Origin: Mycobacteriales bacterium
GTDB taxonomy: Bacteria > Actinomycetota > Actinomycetes > JAFAQI01
Direction of reading: 5' to 3'
DNA length: 48,710 nt
Assembly: GCA_035550055.1 (NCBI GenBank)
Contig: DASZRO010000121.1
Span: 1-48,710 of the forward strand
The notes beneath the pieces were generated by a model that did not search any database, had not been told where the DNA came from, and saw nothing but the letters and a program-made list of their open reading frames with translations. Shown here piece by piece: positions 37,339-45,401 of the stretch (its first letter is position 1; each line of letters starts with the position of its first letter). The position numbers and the translations under genes were made by a program.

Positions 37339-37936
37339 AACGGGCGTGGAGGGCCTGCCAGACCTGGTCGACCTGCGCTTGGAGTGAGTCGAGGTCACCG
37401 TCGTTGGTGAGCACGTGGGTGGCGAGGGCGAGGCGCTGCTCGCGGCTGGCCTGTACGTCGATGCGGGCCTGCGCTGCCTCGCGGGTCATCCCCCGCAGTC
37501 GCACGAGCCGGTCGAGCTGGACCTCCACGGGCGCGTCCACGACGATGATCACCTCGTAGCGCTCGGCCACTCCGGCTTCCGCGATCAGCGGTACGTCGTT
37601 GATCAGGATCCCGTCGGGATCATCGGCGTCGTACTCGGCGAGCAACGCCGCCACGCGCTCACCGATGAGCGGGTGCACGATCGCGTTGAGCCGTGCACGG
37701 GCGTCGTCGTCGGCGAAGACGATCGCGGCCACGGCGTCGCGGTCGAGTGACCCGTCTGCGGCTTGCACCCCGGCGCCGAACTCCGCGACGACCGCGGCGA
37801 GCCCCGGCGTACCGGGCTCGACCACCTCACGAGCGATCGCATCGGCGTCGATGACCTTGGCCCCGAGCGCGGCGAACCGCTTCGTGACCTCGCTCTTGCC
37901 AGCGCCGATCCCGCCGGTCAGCCCGACGTTGAGCAT
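37331..37936 (-). CDS. coaE: dephospho-CoA kinase
   Basis: This 201-residue enzyme makes the last step of coenzyme A synthesis, phosphorylating dephospho-CoA at the 3' hydroxyl. Walker A is GLTGGIGAGKSEVTKRFAAL (about residues 5-24), followed by DADAIAREVVEPGTPGLAAV and the LID region with RLVRLRGMTREAAQARIDVQ. The fused DUF/GrpB domain seen in mycobacteria is absent, so length is the bacterial norm. The ATG at 37936 lies 24 bases after the rpsA stop; rpsA-coaE order is conserved in actinobacteria. Confidence 0.96.
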   Translation of the reverse strand: MLNVGLTGGIGAGKSEVTKRFAALGAKVIDADAIAREVVEPGTPGLAAVVAEFGAGVQAADGSLDRDAVAAIVFADDDARARLNAIVHPLIGERVAALLAEYDADDPDGILINDVPLIAEAGVAERYEVIIVVDAPVEVQLDRLVRLRGMTREAAQARIDVQASREQRLALATHVLTNDGDLDSLQAQVDQVWQALHARSK

Positions 37937-37960
37937 CGAGACGATCCCCGCAGGCGGGTG

Positions 37961-39454
37961 CTACTCCGCCGCGTCCGACGCCTCGTCGTCACCACCGGTC
38001 AGCTTGCGGCGAAGCTCGGCGAGCGCTTCGTCGCTGGCCAGCGTGCCACCGGACTCGGCGTCGGAGGCACCCTCCGGCGAAGAGCTGTACGACGTCGCCT
38101 CAGCGGCCTCCGCGTCAGCGGCCTGGGCGGCCTGCATCTGCTTCTGGTGGGCCTCCCAGCGCTCGTGCGCCTTGGCGTACTGCGCTTCCCACTCGGCCTG
38201 CTGCGCCTCGTAGCCCGGCTTCCACTCGTTGGTGTCGGAGTCGAAACCCTCGGGGTAGATGTAGTTGCCCTTGTCGTCGTACTGGGCCGGCATGCCGTAC
38301 TGGGTCGGGTCGAAGTGGTCCGCGACCGCCTCGCCGACGGTGCCCTCGTTGGCCTGCTTCAGCGACAGCGAGATCCGGCGACGCTCGAGGTCGATGTCGA
38401 TGACCTTGACGTAGATCTCGTCGCCGACGTTGACGACCTGCTCCGGGATCTCGACGTGGCGCTCGGCCAGCTCGGAGATGTGAACCAGGCCCTCGATGCC
38501 CTCCGCGACGCGGACGAACGCACCGAACGGGACGAGCTTGGTGACCCGACCGGGGACGACCTGGCCGATCTGGTGGGCACGGGCGAAGGCCTGCCACGGG
38601 TCTTCCTGCGTCGCCTTGAGCGACAGCGAGACCCGCTCGCGGTCCATGTCCACGTCGAGCACCTCGACGGTGACCTCCTGGCCGACCTCGACGACCTCGC
38701 TGGGGTGGTCGATGTGCTTCCAGGACAGCTCGGATACGTGGACGAGACCGTCGACGCCACCGAGGTCGACGAACGCACCGAAGTTGACGATCGAGGAGAC
38801 GACACCCTTGCGCACCTGGCCCTTGAGCAGCTGCGTCAGGAACGTCTGCCGAACCTCGCTCTGCGTCTGCTCGAGCCACGCGCGACGGGACAGGACGACG
38901 TTGTTGCGGTTCTTGTCGAGCTCGATGATCTTGGCCTCGAGCTCCTTGCCGACGTACGGCTGGAGGTCGCGCACCCGGCGCATCTCGACCAGCGAGGCGG
39001 GCAGGAAGCCCCGCAGCCCGATGTCGAGGATGAGGCCGCCCTTGACGACCTCGATCACCGTGCCGGTGACGATGCCGTCCTCTTCCTTGATCTGCTCGAT
39101 CGTGCCCCAGGCCCGCTCGTACTGAGCGCGCTTCTTGGACAGGATCAGGCGGCCTTCCTTGTCCTCCTTCTGGAGGACAAGGGCCTCGATCTCGTCCCCG
39201 ACCGAGACGACCTCGTTAGGGTCGACGTCGTGCTTGATCGACAGCTCGCGGCTGGGGATCACACCCTCGGTCTTGTAACCGATGTCGAGCAGCACCTCGT
39301 CGCGGTCGACGCGAACGATGACCCCTTCGACGATGTCGCCGTCGTTGAACTCCTTGATGGTCCCCTCGATGGCGGCGAGGAAGTCCTCGGCGGTGCCAAT
39401 GTCGTTGATCGCGACCTGGGTGAGGGCGTTGGGCTCGGCGACTGCAGCGGTCAT
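37961..39454 (-). CDS. rpsA: 30S ribosomal protein S1
   Basis: This 497-residue protein has four S1 RNA-binding domains (about residues 34-105, 120-185, 205-275 and 290-360). The conserved linker motifs VDLGGVDGLVHVSELSWKHI and VAEGIEGLVHISELAERHVE mark repeats 3 and 4. The C-terminal 130 residues are rich in Glu, Gln and Ala and probably disordered, as in other actinobacterial S1. It holds mRNA on the ribosome during initiation. The ATG at 39454 follows a good GAGGAT ribosome-binding site. The upstream leader has a 12-bp direct repeat. It is co-transcribed with coaE. Confidence 0.97.
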   Translation of the reverse strand: MTAAVAEPNALTQVAINDIGTAEDFLAAIEGTIKEFNDGDIVEGVIVRVDRDEVLLDIGYKTEGVIPSRELSIKHDVDPNEVVSVGDEIEALVLQKEDKEGRLILSKKRAQYERAWGTIEQIKEEDGIVTGTVIEVVKGGLILDIGLRGFLPASLVEMRRVRDLQPYVGKELEAKIIELDKNRNNVVLSRRAWLEQTQSEVRQTFLTQLLKGQVRKGVVSSIVNFGAFVDLGGVDGLVHVSELSWKHIDHPSEVVEVGQEVTVEVLDVDMDRERVSLSLKATQEDPWQAFARAHQIGQVVPGRVTKLVPFGAFVRVAEGIEGLVHISELAERHVEIPEQVVNVGDEIYVKVIDIDLERRRISLSLKQANEGTVGEAVADHFDPTQYGMPAQYDDKGNYIYPEGFDSDTNEWKPGYEAQQAEWEAQYAKAHERWEAHQKQMQAAQAADAEAAEATSYSSSPEGASDAESGGTLASDEALAELRRKLTGGDDEASDAAE

Positions 39455-39475
39455 GTAGTGGTGATCCTCGGGAAC

Positions 39476-39504
39476 GGACAGATGTCGAAGGTGGACAGAT
39501 GTCG
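39476..39504. repeat. 12-bp direct repeat in the rpsA leader
   Basis: The 12-bp sequence GGACAGATGTCG occurs at 39476-39487 and 39493-39504, starts spaced by 17 bp, 22 bases or more upstream of the rpsA ATG. It may be a binding site or an mRNA element controlling rpsA. No clear -10/-35 pair overlaps it. Confidence 0.5.
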
Positions 39505-39597
39505 GGTTGTGCGCCGGGGGTCCCGCGACGCGACCAGCAAGTTTAGTCCGCGCCTACCCGCACGTCGAACGCCGCGACGAGCGCTCGAACCAGCCCG

Positions 39598-40395
39598 ATG
39601 ACGGTCATCAAACCGGTACGCCGGCATCTCGACCCGGCGACCAGCCTGCGGGCATCCCGGAGCTGGTGGGACGCCTCCGCCGCCGACTACCAGGTCGAGC
39701 ACGGCGACTTCCTCGGTGACGCCGACTTCCTGTGGTGTCCGGAAGGTCTGCGCGAGTCCTCGGCCGGCCTGCTCGGCGACGTCCGCGGCCGACGAGTGCT
39801 CGAAGTCGGAGCCGGCGCCGCGCAGTGCAGCCGCTGGCTCAACGCGGCCGGCGCCTGGGCCGTGGGAGTCGACCTGTCCGCCTCCCAGCTCGCCCACTCA
39901 CGGCTGATCGACGCGGCGTTGGGGGTACGGACCCCGGTCGTCGTCGGCGACGCCCAACGGCTGCCGTTCGGCGACGCGGTGTTCGACGCGGCGTGCTCGG
40001 CGTACGGTGCCGTTCCGTTCGTCGCTGACTCCGCTGCCGTGATGAGCGAGGTCGCCCGGGTGCTGAAGCCGGGCGGACGCTGGGTGTTCTCCCTGACGCA
40101 CCCGATCCGGTGGTCCTTCCTCGACGACCCCGGCCTGGGTGGGCTGATCGCGAAAACGTCGTACTTCGACCGCCGGCCCTACGTCGAGGTCGACGAGGAC
40201 GGCGTCCCGACGTACGTCGAGCACCACCGCACGATGGGCGACCGCATCCGGGAGATCGTCGCGGCCGGCCTGGTGCTCGACGAGCTGGTCGAGCCGGAGT
40301 GGCCCAAGGAGCACGAGCGCACCTGGGGCCAGTGGAGCAAGCTGCGCGGCCAGCTGATCCCCGGCACCGCGATCTTCCTGACCCACAAACCCTGA
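39598..40395 (+). CDS. class I SAM-dependent methyltransferase
   Basis: This 265-residue protein has SAM-binding motif I VLEVGAGAAQCSRWLNAAGA (about residues 66-85), motif II WAVGVDLSASQL, and motif IV LPFGDAVFDAACSAYGAVPF followed by VARVLKPGGRWVFSLTHPIR, a common motif VI. The N-terminal SRSWWDASAADYQVEHGDFL block occurs in a group of actinobacterial methyltransferases next to rpsA or polA whose substrate is unknown. The ATG at 39598 diverges from rpsA across 143 bases. The gene ends two bases before a tandem repeat array and converges with polA. Confidence 0.88.
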   Translation: MTVIKPVRRHLDPATSLRASRSWWDASAADYQVEHGDFLGDADFLWCPEGLRESSAGLLGDVRGRRVLEVGAGAAQCSRWLNAAGAWAVGVDLSASQLAHSRLIDAALGVRTPVVVGDAQRLPFGDAVFDAACSAYGAVPFVADSAAVMSEVARVLKPGGRWVFSLTHPIRWSFLDDPGLGGLIAKTSYFDRRPYVEVDEDGVPTYVEHHRTMGDRIREIVAAGLVLDELVEPEWPKEHERTWGQWSKLRGQLIPGTAIFLTHKP

Positions 40396-40397
40396 CC

Positions 40398-40541
40398 AGC
40401 AACGCTCCATTGCTGGGCGATCCGCCGAAGCAACGGTCCGTTGCTGGGCATTCCGCCGGGACAACGGTCCGTTGCTGGGCAATCCGCCGGGGTAACGGTC
40501 CGTAGCTGGGCGATAGCCACAGCAACGGAGCGTTGCTGGGA
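40398..40541. repeat. five-copy 31-bp palindromic repeat array between methyltransferase gene and polA
   Basis: Five imperfect copies begin at 40398, 40429, 40460, 40491 and 40521, a period of 31, 31, 31 and 30 bp. Copy 2 has a perfect 8-bp inverted repeat around one base (AGCAACGG T CCGTTGCT); copy 5 keeps 7-bp arms. Each unit is joined by a short linker such as GGGCGATCCGCC, itself nearly palindromic. The array fills almost the whole space between the two convergent stops. It may terminate both transcripts or be a protein-binding array; 31 bp is about three DNA turns. Confidence 0.85.
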
Positions 40542-40553
40542 ACGGGTTGGGGG

Positions 40554-43265
40554 TTAGTGGGCGGCGGCGTCCCAGTTCTGGCCGTAGCCGACCGAGACGT
40601 CGAGCGGGACGTCACCGAGGACGTACGCCGAACACATCTGTCGGCGGACCAGCTCCTCGATCTGCTCGCGCTCGCCTGCGGCGACCTCGAGGACGAGCTC
40701 GTCATGCACCTGCAGCAGGAGCCGCGAGGACAGCGACGCCTCCCGCAGCGCCCGCTCGACACCGAGCATCGCGACCTTGATGATGTCCGCCGCTGAACCC
40801 TGGATCGGAGCGTTGAGCGCCATGCGCTCGGCCATCTGCCGGCGCTGCATGTTGTCGCTCGTCAGATCGGGCAGGTAGCGGCGCCGGCCGAGGATCGTCT
40901 CGGTGTAGCCGTCCTTGCGGGCGACGTCGACCACGCCCTTGAGGTAGTCCCGCACCCCGCCGAACCGCGCGAAGTAGGCGTCCATCTGGGCCTGCGCCTC
41001 ACTCGTCGAGATCCCCAGCTGCTGGGCGAGGCCGAACGACGACAACCCGTACGCCAAACCGTAGGACATCGCCTTGATCCGCCGCCGCTGCTCGGGCTCG
41101 ACCGCGTCGACCGGGATGCCGAAGGCCTGCGCCGCCACGAAGGTGTGCAGGTCCTCACCCGACGTGAACGCCTCGATGAGCCCGGCGTCGTGAGACAGGT
41201 GGGCCATGATCCGCATCTCGATCTGGGAGTAGTCCGCGGTCATCAGCGACTCGAAGCCCGCCCCCACGATGAACGCCTTGCGGATCTCCCGGCCCTCGAC
41301 GGTGCGGACCGGAATGTTCTGCAGGTTCGGATCCGTGCTCGACAGCCGGCCCGTCGCCGCGACCATCTGGTTGAAGGTGGTGTGGATGCGCCCGGCGTCG
41401 TCGACCATCGGGATCAGCGAGTCGACGACGGTCTTGAGCCGCGCCACATCGCGATGCCGGAGCAGATGCTCGAGGAACGGGTGCTGCGACTTCGCGTACA
41501 GCTCCTGCAACGCGTCCGCGTCGGTCGTGTAGCCGGTCTTGATCTTCTTCGTCTTCGGCAGGCCGAGCTCGTTGAACAGCACCTCTTGCAGCTGCTTCGG
41601 CGACCCGAGGTTCACCTCGTGCCCGATGACCGCGTACGCCGCGTCGGCGACACGCTTCACCTCGCCCGCAAAGCGGGCCTCGAGCTCCGCCAGCCAGTCG
41701 ACGTCAGCGGCGATGCCGACCCGTTCCATGTCGGCGAGCAACGCGGTCAACGGCAGCTCGACCTCCGCCAGCAGCCGGGCGCCGCCTCGCCGCTCCAGGT
41801 CGGCGTCGAGGGCGCCGGCGAGGTCAACGATCGCCCGGGCGCGCACCATCTCCGCCTGAGCCGCGTCCGCCTCTGCTGAGCCGTCGAGGGAGAGCTGGCC
41901 GTCCTGGACCTCGGCGCGCAGCTCACGGCGCAGGTATCGCAACGCCAGGTCAGCGAGATCGAACGTCCGCTGGCCCGGCAACGCGAGGTACGCCGCCAAG
42001 GCGGTGTCACTTCGTACGCCGGCGACCGTCCAACCACGGGCACCCAGAGCGAGCAACGGGCCTTTGACGTCGTGGAACACCTTCGTGACCGTGGCGTCCG
42101 CGAGCCAGCCGGCGAACGCCTGCTCGTCGGCGGCGGTCAGCTGTTCCGGGTCGATGGCCGCGGTCGCGCCGTCCGGCGCAGCGACGGCGACCCCGGTGAC
42201 GTGGCCGGTGCCGCGTCCCCACTTGCCGGCGACGGCGACCCCGTGGTCACCCGTTCCACGGGCGTGTACGTCGAGCCACGCGGCGACCTGATCCGGCCCG
42301 AGGGTCTCGCCTTCGACCTGGAAGCCCTCGTCGGCCTCCGGCTCGACCGCGGACAAGGTCGCATACAGCCGCTCGCGCAGCACCCGGAACTGCAACGTGT
42401 CGAACAGCTGATGGACGGCCTCCCGGTCCCACTGTCCGACCTGGAGGCCGGCAGGAGTCACCTCCAACGGCACGTCACGGCGCAGCTCGGTGAGCTGACG
42501 GTTGCGGATCACGTCGGCGAGGTGATCCCGCAGCGCCTGTCCGGCCTTCCCCGGCACCTCGTCGACCCGCGCCACGAGCTCGTCGAGCGAGCCGAAGTCG
42601 CGCACCCACTTCGAGGCGGTCTTCTCACCGACGCCCGGGATCGACGGCAGGTTGTCGCTCGGATCACCGCGCAACGCGGCGAAGTCCGGATACTGCGCGG
42701 GCGTCAGGTCGTACTTCGCCCGCACCTCTTCCGGCGTGAAGCGGGTCATGTCGCTGATTCCCTTGCGGGTCATCAGCACGGTGATGCGGTCGTTGACCAG
42801 CTGGAGTACGTCGCGATCGCCCGTGACGATGAGCACGTCCATCCCGGCGTCCGCGCCCTGCACCGCAAGCGTTGCGATGAGGTCGTCGGCTTCGTACCCG
42901 TCGAGGGACAGCGCCGGCACGGTGAGCGCCGCCAGCACGTCCTTGATGAGATCCACCTGACCCCGGAACTCACTCGGCGTCTCCTTGCGGGTCGCCTTGT
43001 ACTCCGCGTAGGCCTCGGTTCGGAATGTCTTGCGCCCGACGTCGAATGCGACGGCGACATGCGTAGGTGCCTCGTCGCGCAAGACATTGATGAGCATCGA
43101 GGTGAAGCCGTAGACCGCGTTCGTCGACTGCCCGGTGGTGGTGGAGAAGTTCTCGACTGGCAACGCGAAGAAGGCGCGGTACGCCAGCGAGTGCCCGTCG
43201 AGCAGCAGCAGTCGCTGACCGCCTCCCGGACTGGTACCTACGTCGCCCGCGGCCATGCTCGGCAT
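40554..43265 (-). CDS. polA: DNA polymerase I
   Basis: This 903-residue polymerase acts in repair and Okazaki-fragment processing. The N-terminal 300 residues are the 5'-3' exonuclease (LLLLDGHSLAYRAFFALPVE, with YEADDLIATLA and VTGDRDVLQLV). Residues about 310-490 hold a 3'-5' exonuclease-like fold that has lost most catalytic acidic residues, as usual in actinobacteria. The polymerase domain has motif A (TADYSQIEMRIMAHLSHDAG), motif B (RRRIKAMSYGLAYGLSSFGL) and motif C (QVHDELVLEV). I start at the ATG at 43265; a second ATG at 43256 is possible. The divergent thioesterase gene starts 14 bases away, so their promoters overlap. Confidence 0.98.
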   Translation of the reverse strand: MPSMAAGDVGTSPGGGQRLLLLDGHSLAYRAFFALPVENFSTTTGQSTNAVYGFTSMLINVLRDEAPTHVAVAFDVGRKTFRTEAYAEYKATRKETPSEFRGQVDLIKDVLAALTVPALSLDGYEADDLIATLAVQGADAGMDVLIVTGDRDVLQLVNDRITVLMTRKGISDMTRFTPEEVRAKYDLTPAQYPDFAALRGDPSDNLPSIPGVGEKTASKWVRDFGSLDELVARVDEVPGKAGQALRDHLADVIRNRQLTELRRDVPLEVTPAGLQVGQWDREAVHQLFDTLQFRVLRERLYATLSAVEPEADEGFQVEGETLGPDQVAAWLDVHARGTGDHGVAVAGKWGRGTGHVTGVAVAAPDGATAAIDPEQLTAADEQAFAGWLADATVTKVFHDVKGPLLALGARGWTVAGVRSDTALAAYLALPGQRTFDLADLALRYLRRELRAEVQDGQLSLDGSAEADAAQAEMVRARAIVDLAGALDADLERRGGARLLAEVELPLTALLADMERVGIAADVDWLAELEARFAGEVKRVADAAYAVIGHEVNLGSPKQLQEVLFNELGLPKTKKIKTGYTTDADALQELYAKSQHPFLEHLLRHRDVARLKTVVDSLIPMVDDAGRIHTTFNQMVAATGRLSSTDPNLQNIPVRTVEGREIRKAFIVGAGFESLMTADYSQIEMRIMAHLSHDAGLIEAFTSGEDLHTFVAAQAFGIPVDAVEPEQRRRIKAMSYGLAYGLSSFGLAQQLGISTSEAQAQMDAYFARFGGVRDYLKGVVDVARKDGYTETILGRRRYLPDLTSDNMQRRQMAERMALNAPIQGSAADIIKVAMLGVERALREASLSSRLLLQVHDELVLEVAAGEREQIEELVRRQMCSAYVLGDVPLDVSVGYGQNWDAAAH

Positions 43266-43279
43266 CGTAATGTCGCCCT

Positions 43280-43675
43280 GTGACTGACAACCCGCCTGAG
43301 GCGACGCTGCCCGATCTGCCCGAGCGCATGGGGATCGAGTTCCTCGAGTTCGGCGCAGACCGCATGGTGGCGCGCATGCCGGTCGAGGGCAACCGCCAGC
43401 CCTACGGTCTGCTTCACGGCGGGGCGTCGTGCGTGCTGGCCGAGACCCTCGGCTCGGTCGGTGCCGCGATCCACGCCGGGGAAGGCCGCATTGCGGTCGG
43501 CATCGAGATCAACGCCACCCATCATCGATCGGCCACCGAGGGTTACGTCACCGGCGTGGCGACCCCACTGCACCTGGGCCGAACGCTCGCCACCTACGAG
43601 ATCGTCATCACCGACGAGCAGGACCGGCGGGTCTGCACCGCGCGGCTCACCGCGCTGCTGCGCGACGCGACCTAG
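43280..43675 (+). CDS. hotdog-fold thioesterase (PaaI-like)
   Basis: This 131-residue protein is a hotdog-fold acyl-CoA thioesterase of the PaaI/4HBT family. The signature is GLLHGGASCVLAETLGSVGA (HGG and the catalytic-type Glu), followed by VGIEINATHHRSATEGYVTG. It would release CoA from aryl- or acyl-CoA in the cytoplasm; substrate unknown. The start is a GTG at 43280, divergent from polA. It ends next to a short tandem repeat array shared with the convergent acetyltransferase gene. A similar thioesterase beside polA is common in actinobacteria. Confidence 0.92.
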   Translation: MTDNPPEATLPDLPERMGIEFLEFGADRMVARMPVEGNRQPYGLLHGGASCVLAETLGSVGAAIHAGEGRIAVGIEINATHHRSATEGYVTGVATPLHLGRTLATYEIVITDEQDRRVCTARLTALLRDAT

Positions 43676-43681
43676 CCGCTC

Positions 43682-43819
43682 CTAGCGCGCTTCCGCGCTG
43701 CCCCCTCTAGCGCGCTTCCGCGCTGCCCCTCTAGCGCGCTTCCGCGCTGCCCCCTCTAGCGCGCTTCCGCGCTGCCTCTAGCGCGCTTCCGCACTGCCTC
43801 TCTAGCGCGCTTCCGCGCG
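43682..43819. repeat. six-copy 22-25-bp tandem hairpin repeat at the end of the GNAT gene
   Basis: Copies of CTAGCGCGCTTCCGCGCT begin at 43682, 43707, 43731, 43756, 43778 and 43802. Each can fold as a hairpin with 6-bp arms (AGCGCG/CGCGCT) and a 4-base loop, joined by C-rich linkers. The last copy contains the GNAT stop codon and its final Arg/Ala codons, so the array looks like repeated duplication of that gene end. It lies between the convergent thioesterase and GNAT stops and could act as a multi-hairpin terminator. Confidence 0.88.
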
Positions 43820-44425
43820 ACGCGCCGCGGTGGTGTCGGCGCTGCCGCGGCTGCCCCTCGGGTACGGCACGCTGCGGACGAGCCGGGCCCGCCGCCGCGT
43901 TGCCTCGACACCGACCGCCGTCCCTGCGTCAGCCCCCAACCTCCGGCGCAGCAGGCTGACCGGAGCGACGCGGCGCGTCGCGGCGGGCGCGAAGCCGAGG
44001 CGGGCGAAGAAGCGGTTCGCCTCCCGCAGCGACGGATAGATGCTGACCGACACCTGGTCGAGCCGCTTCTCCGTCGCGAAGTCCACGGCAGCCTTCAGCA
44101 ACGCGTGACCGACCCCCTTGTGCTGTGCCGACCGCGACACGACGAGATGCGCGACATTGAGCACCTTCGCGTCAGCGAACGGATCCGGGCGGGTCGTCTG
44201 CAGCACCGCCATTCCTGCCGGGACGTCGGCGAAGGTGGCGAGCAGGATCCGGTACGACGGGCTCGACAGCACCGCAGTGAGCCGCTCGCGGACGTCGATC
44301 GCCGACACCGGGTTGTTCGCCCGCTCGCTTCGACCGCCGATCTGACGCAGCTCGTCCCAGAGGTCGACAAGGACCGGAATGTCCTCGATGGTCGCCATGC
44401 GAGTGGCCACCTGTGTCCGCGACAT
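43802..44425 (-). CDS. GNAT-family N-acetyltransferase
   Basis: This 207-residue protein has a GNAT acetyltransferase fold in its first 145 residues: MATIEDIPVLVDLWDELRQI, then AHLVVSRSAQHKGVGHALLK (motif A with the acetyl-CoA loop) and FFARLGFAPA. The C-terminal 60 residues are Arg-rich and lie outside the fold. I start at the ATG at 44425 because GGGAGG lies six bases upstream; the frame open to 44524 is not needed. The acceptor is unknown. The stop lies in the last copy of the tandem repeat. The 44426-44558 space upstream holds its promoter, with no other feature seen. Confidence 0.88.
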   Translation of the reverse strand: MSRTQVATRMATIEDIPVLVDLWDELRQIGGRSERANNPVSAIDVRERLTAVLSSPSYRILLATFADVPAGMAVLQTTRPDPFADAKVLNVAHLVVSRSAQHKGVGHALLKAAVDFATEKRLDQVSVSIYPSLREANRFFARLGFAPAATRRVAPVSLLRRRLGADAGTAVGVEATRRRARLVRSVPYPRGSRGSADTTAARRAEAR

Positions 44426-44558
44426 CACGGGCCTCCCTCGCGCCGATCCGAACCCTGCGACCTTCGGGAAGCACCGCTGGGTAGAAGCACGGTAGCGCCC
44501 CGACGAACCTCCGGCGAGGGCCAATCGGCGGTAGCGGGCAAACAGCGGGTGACCGGCG

Positions 44559-44588
44559 TTGACCCACCAAGTGGCGGGTCACTAAATT
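44559..44588 (+). promoter_or_regulatory. candidate sigma-70-type promoter of the intergenic small RNA
   Basis: TTGACC (44559-44564) and TAAATT (44583-44588) are spaced by 18 bases, a reasonable -35/-10 pair on the plus strand. A start would fall near 44595, directly before the small-RNA hairpin. This is a pattern match only. Confidence 0.45.
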
Positions 44589-44595
44589 CGGCGCA

Positions 44596-44675
44596 CAGCC
44601 CGGCACCGAGTAGACAACGACCACGCACGGGGAAGGCGTGGCCGGACCCAAAGGTGCCGGGCTTCCTTTTGTTTT
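44596..44675 (+). ncRNA. candidate small RNA with its own terminator
   Basis: In the space between livF and the GNAT gene the plus strand has a compact structured unit of about 80 bases. An 11-bp perfect outer stem pairs 44597-44607 with 44653-44663. Inside is a second hairpin, CCACGC (44621-44626) with GCGTGG (44636-44641), around a 9-base loop. The outer stem is followed at once by a T-rich run, TTCCTTTTGTTTT, the only clear intrinsic-terminator tail in the window. A promoter-like pair lies just upstream. No ORF fits. It runs opposite to both flanking genes and does not resemble a riboswitch I know. It could be a lone terminator for an unseen transcript. Confidence 0.5.
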
Positions 44676-44690
44676 CAGCGGATTTGCCCG

Positions 44691-45401
44691 CTACGCGACA
44701 CTTTCGCCCAGGTACGCCGAGCGCACTCGGTCGTCTGCGAGCAGTGACTCGGCCCGGTCGGCGAGCGCGATCGCTCCGGTTTCCAGGACGTAGCCACGAC
44801 CGGCGAGGCGCAGCGCCTGCGCCGCGTTCTGCTCGACGAGCAGGATCGTCGTACCTTGCGAGTTGATCTCCCGGAGGATCTCGAAGATCTTCGCCACGAT
44901 CATCGGTGCCAGACCCATCGACGGCTCGTCCAGCAACAGCAGCCTCGGCCGCCCCATCAGTGCCCGGCCGATCGCCAGCATCTGCTGCTCGCCGCCGGAC
45001 AGGGTGCCCCCGGTCTGGGTACGCCGCTCCTGTAGCACCGGGAACAGCGAGAACACGCGATCCATGTCCTCGGTGAGGTCGCCGCGGCGCTGGTAGGCGC
45101 CGATCTGCAGGTTCTCGACAACCGTCATGCGCGGGAAGACCCGGCGACCCTCCGGCACGTGACCGATCCCGGCGGCGACGATCTCGTGCGCGGGACGGCC
45201 ACTGATCCGCTGCCCGTCGAACGTCACCGATCCGGCGGTGGGTGGGAGCAGCCCGGAGATGGTGCGCAACGTGGTCGTCTTGCCGGCACCGTTTGCGCCG
45301 AGCAGGGTGACGATCTCGCCCTCCGCCACCTCGAGATCGATGCCGTGCAGCGCCTCGATCCGGCCGTAGGCGACCCGCAGGCCCTCAACCTGAAGCAGCA
45401 T
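44691..45401 (-). CDS. livF: branched-chain amino-acid-type ABC transporter ATP-binding protein LivF
   Basis: This 236-residue ATPase powers a LIV-type importer. It has Walker A LLGANGAGKTTTLRTISGLL, the Q-loop and LSGGEQQMLAIGRALMGRPR with LLLLDEPSMGLAPMIVAKIF (Walker B), all close to E. coli LivF. I start at the ATG at 45401 (MLLQVEGLRVAYGRIEALHG); the frame upstream overlaps livG and is not conserved. The start overlaps the livG stop by 17 bases. It is the last gene of the minus-strand liv operon. A weak hairpin overlaps its stop (44677-44692). Confidence 0.95.
   Translation of the reverse strand: MLLQVEGLRVAYGRIEALHGIDLEVAEGEIVTLLGANGAGKTTTLRTISGLLPPTAGSVTFDGQRISGRPAHEIVAAGIGHVPEGRRVFPRMTVVENLQIGAYQRRGDLTEDMDRVFSLFPVLQERRTQTGGTLSGGEQQMLAIGRALMGRPRLLLLDEPSMGLAPMIVAKIFEILREINSQGTTILLVEQNAAQALRLAGRGYVLETGAIALADRAESLLADDRVRSAYLGESVA

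Noticed and set aside
40398-40541. CRISPR array
   Set aside because: Units follow each other without unique spacers, and no cas gene is in the window.
43682-43819. CRISPR array or transposon end
   Set aside because: Units are contiguous, of uneven 22-25-bp spacing, and part of the GNAT gene end; no transposase is near.
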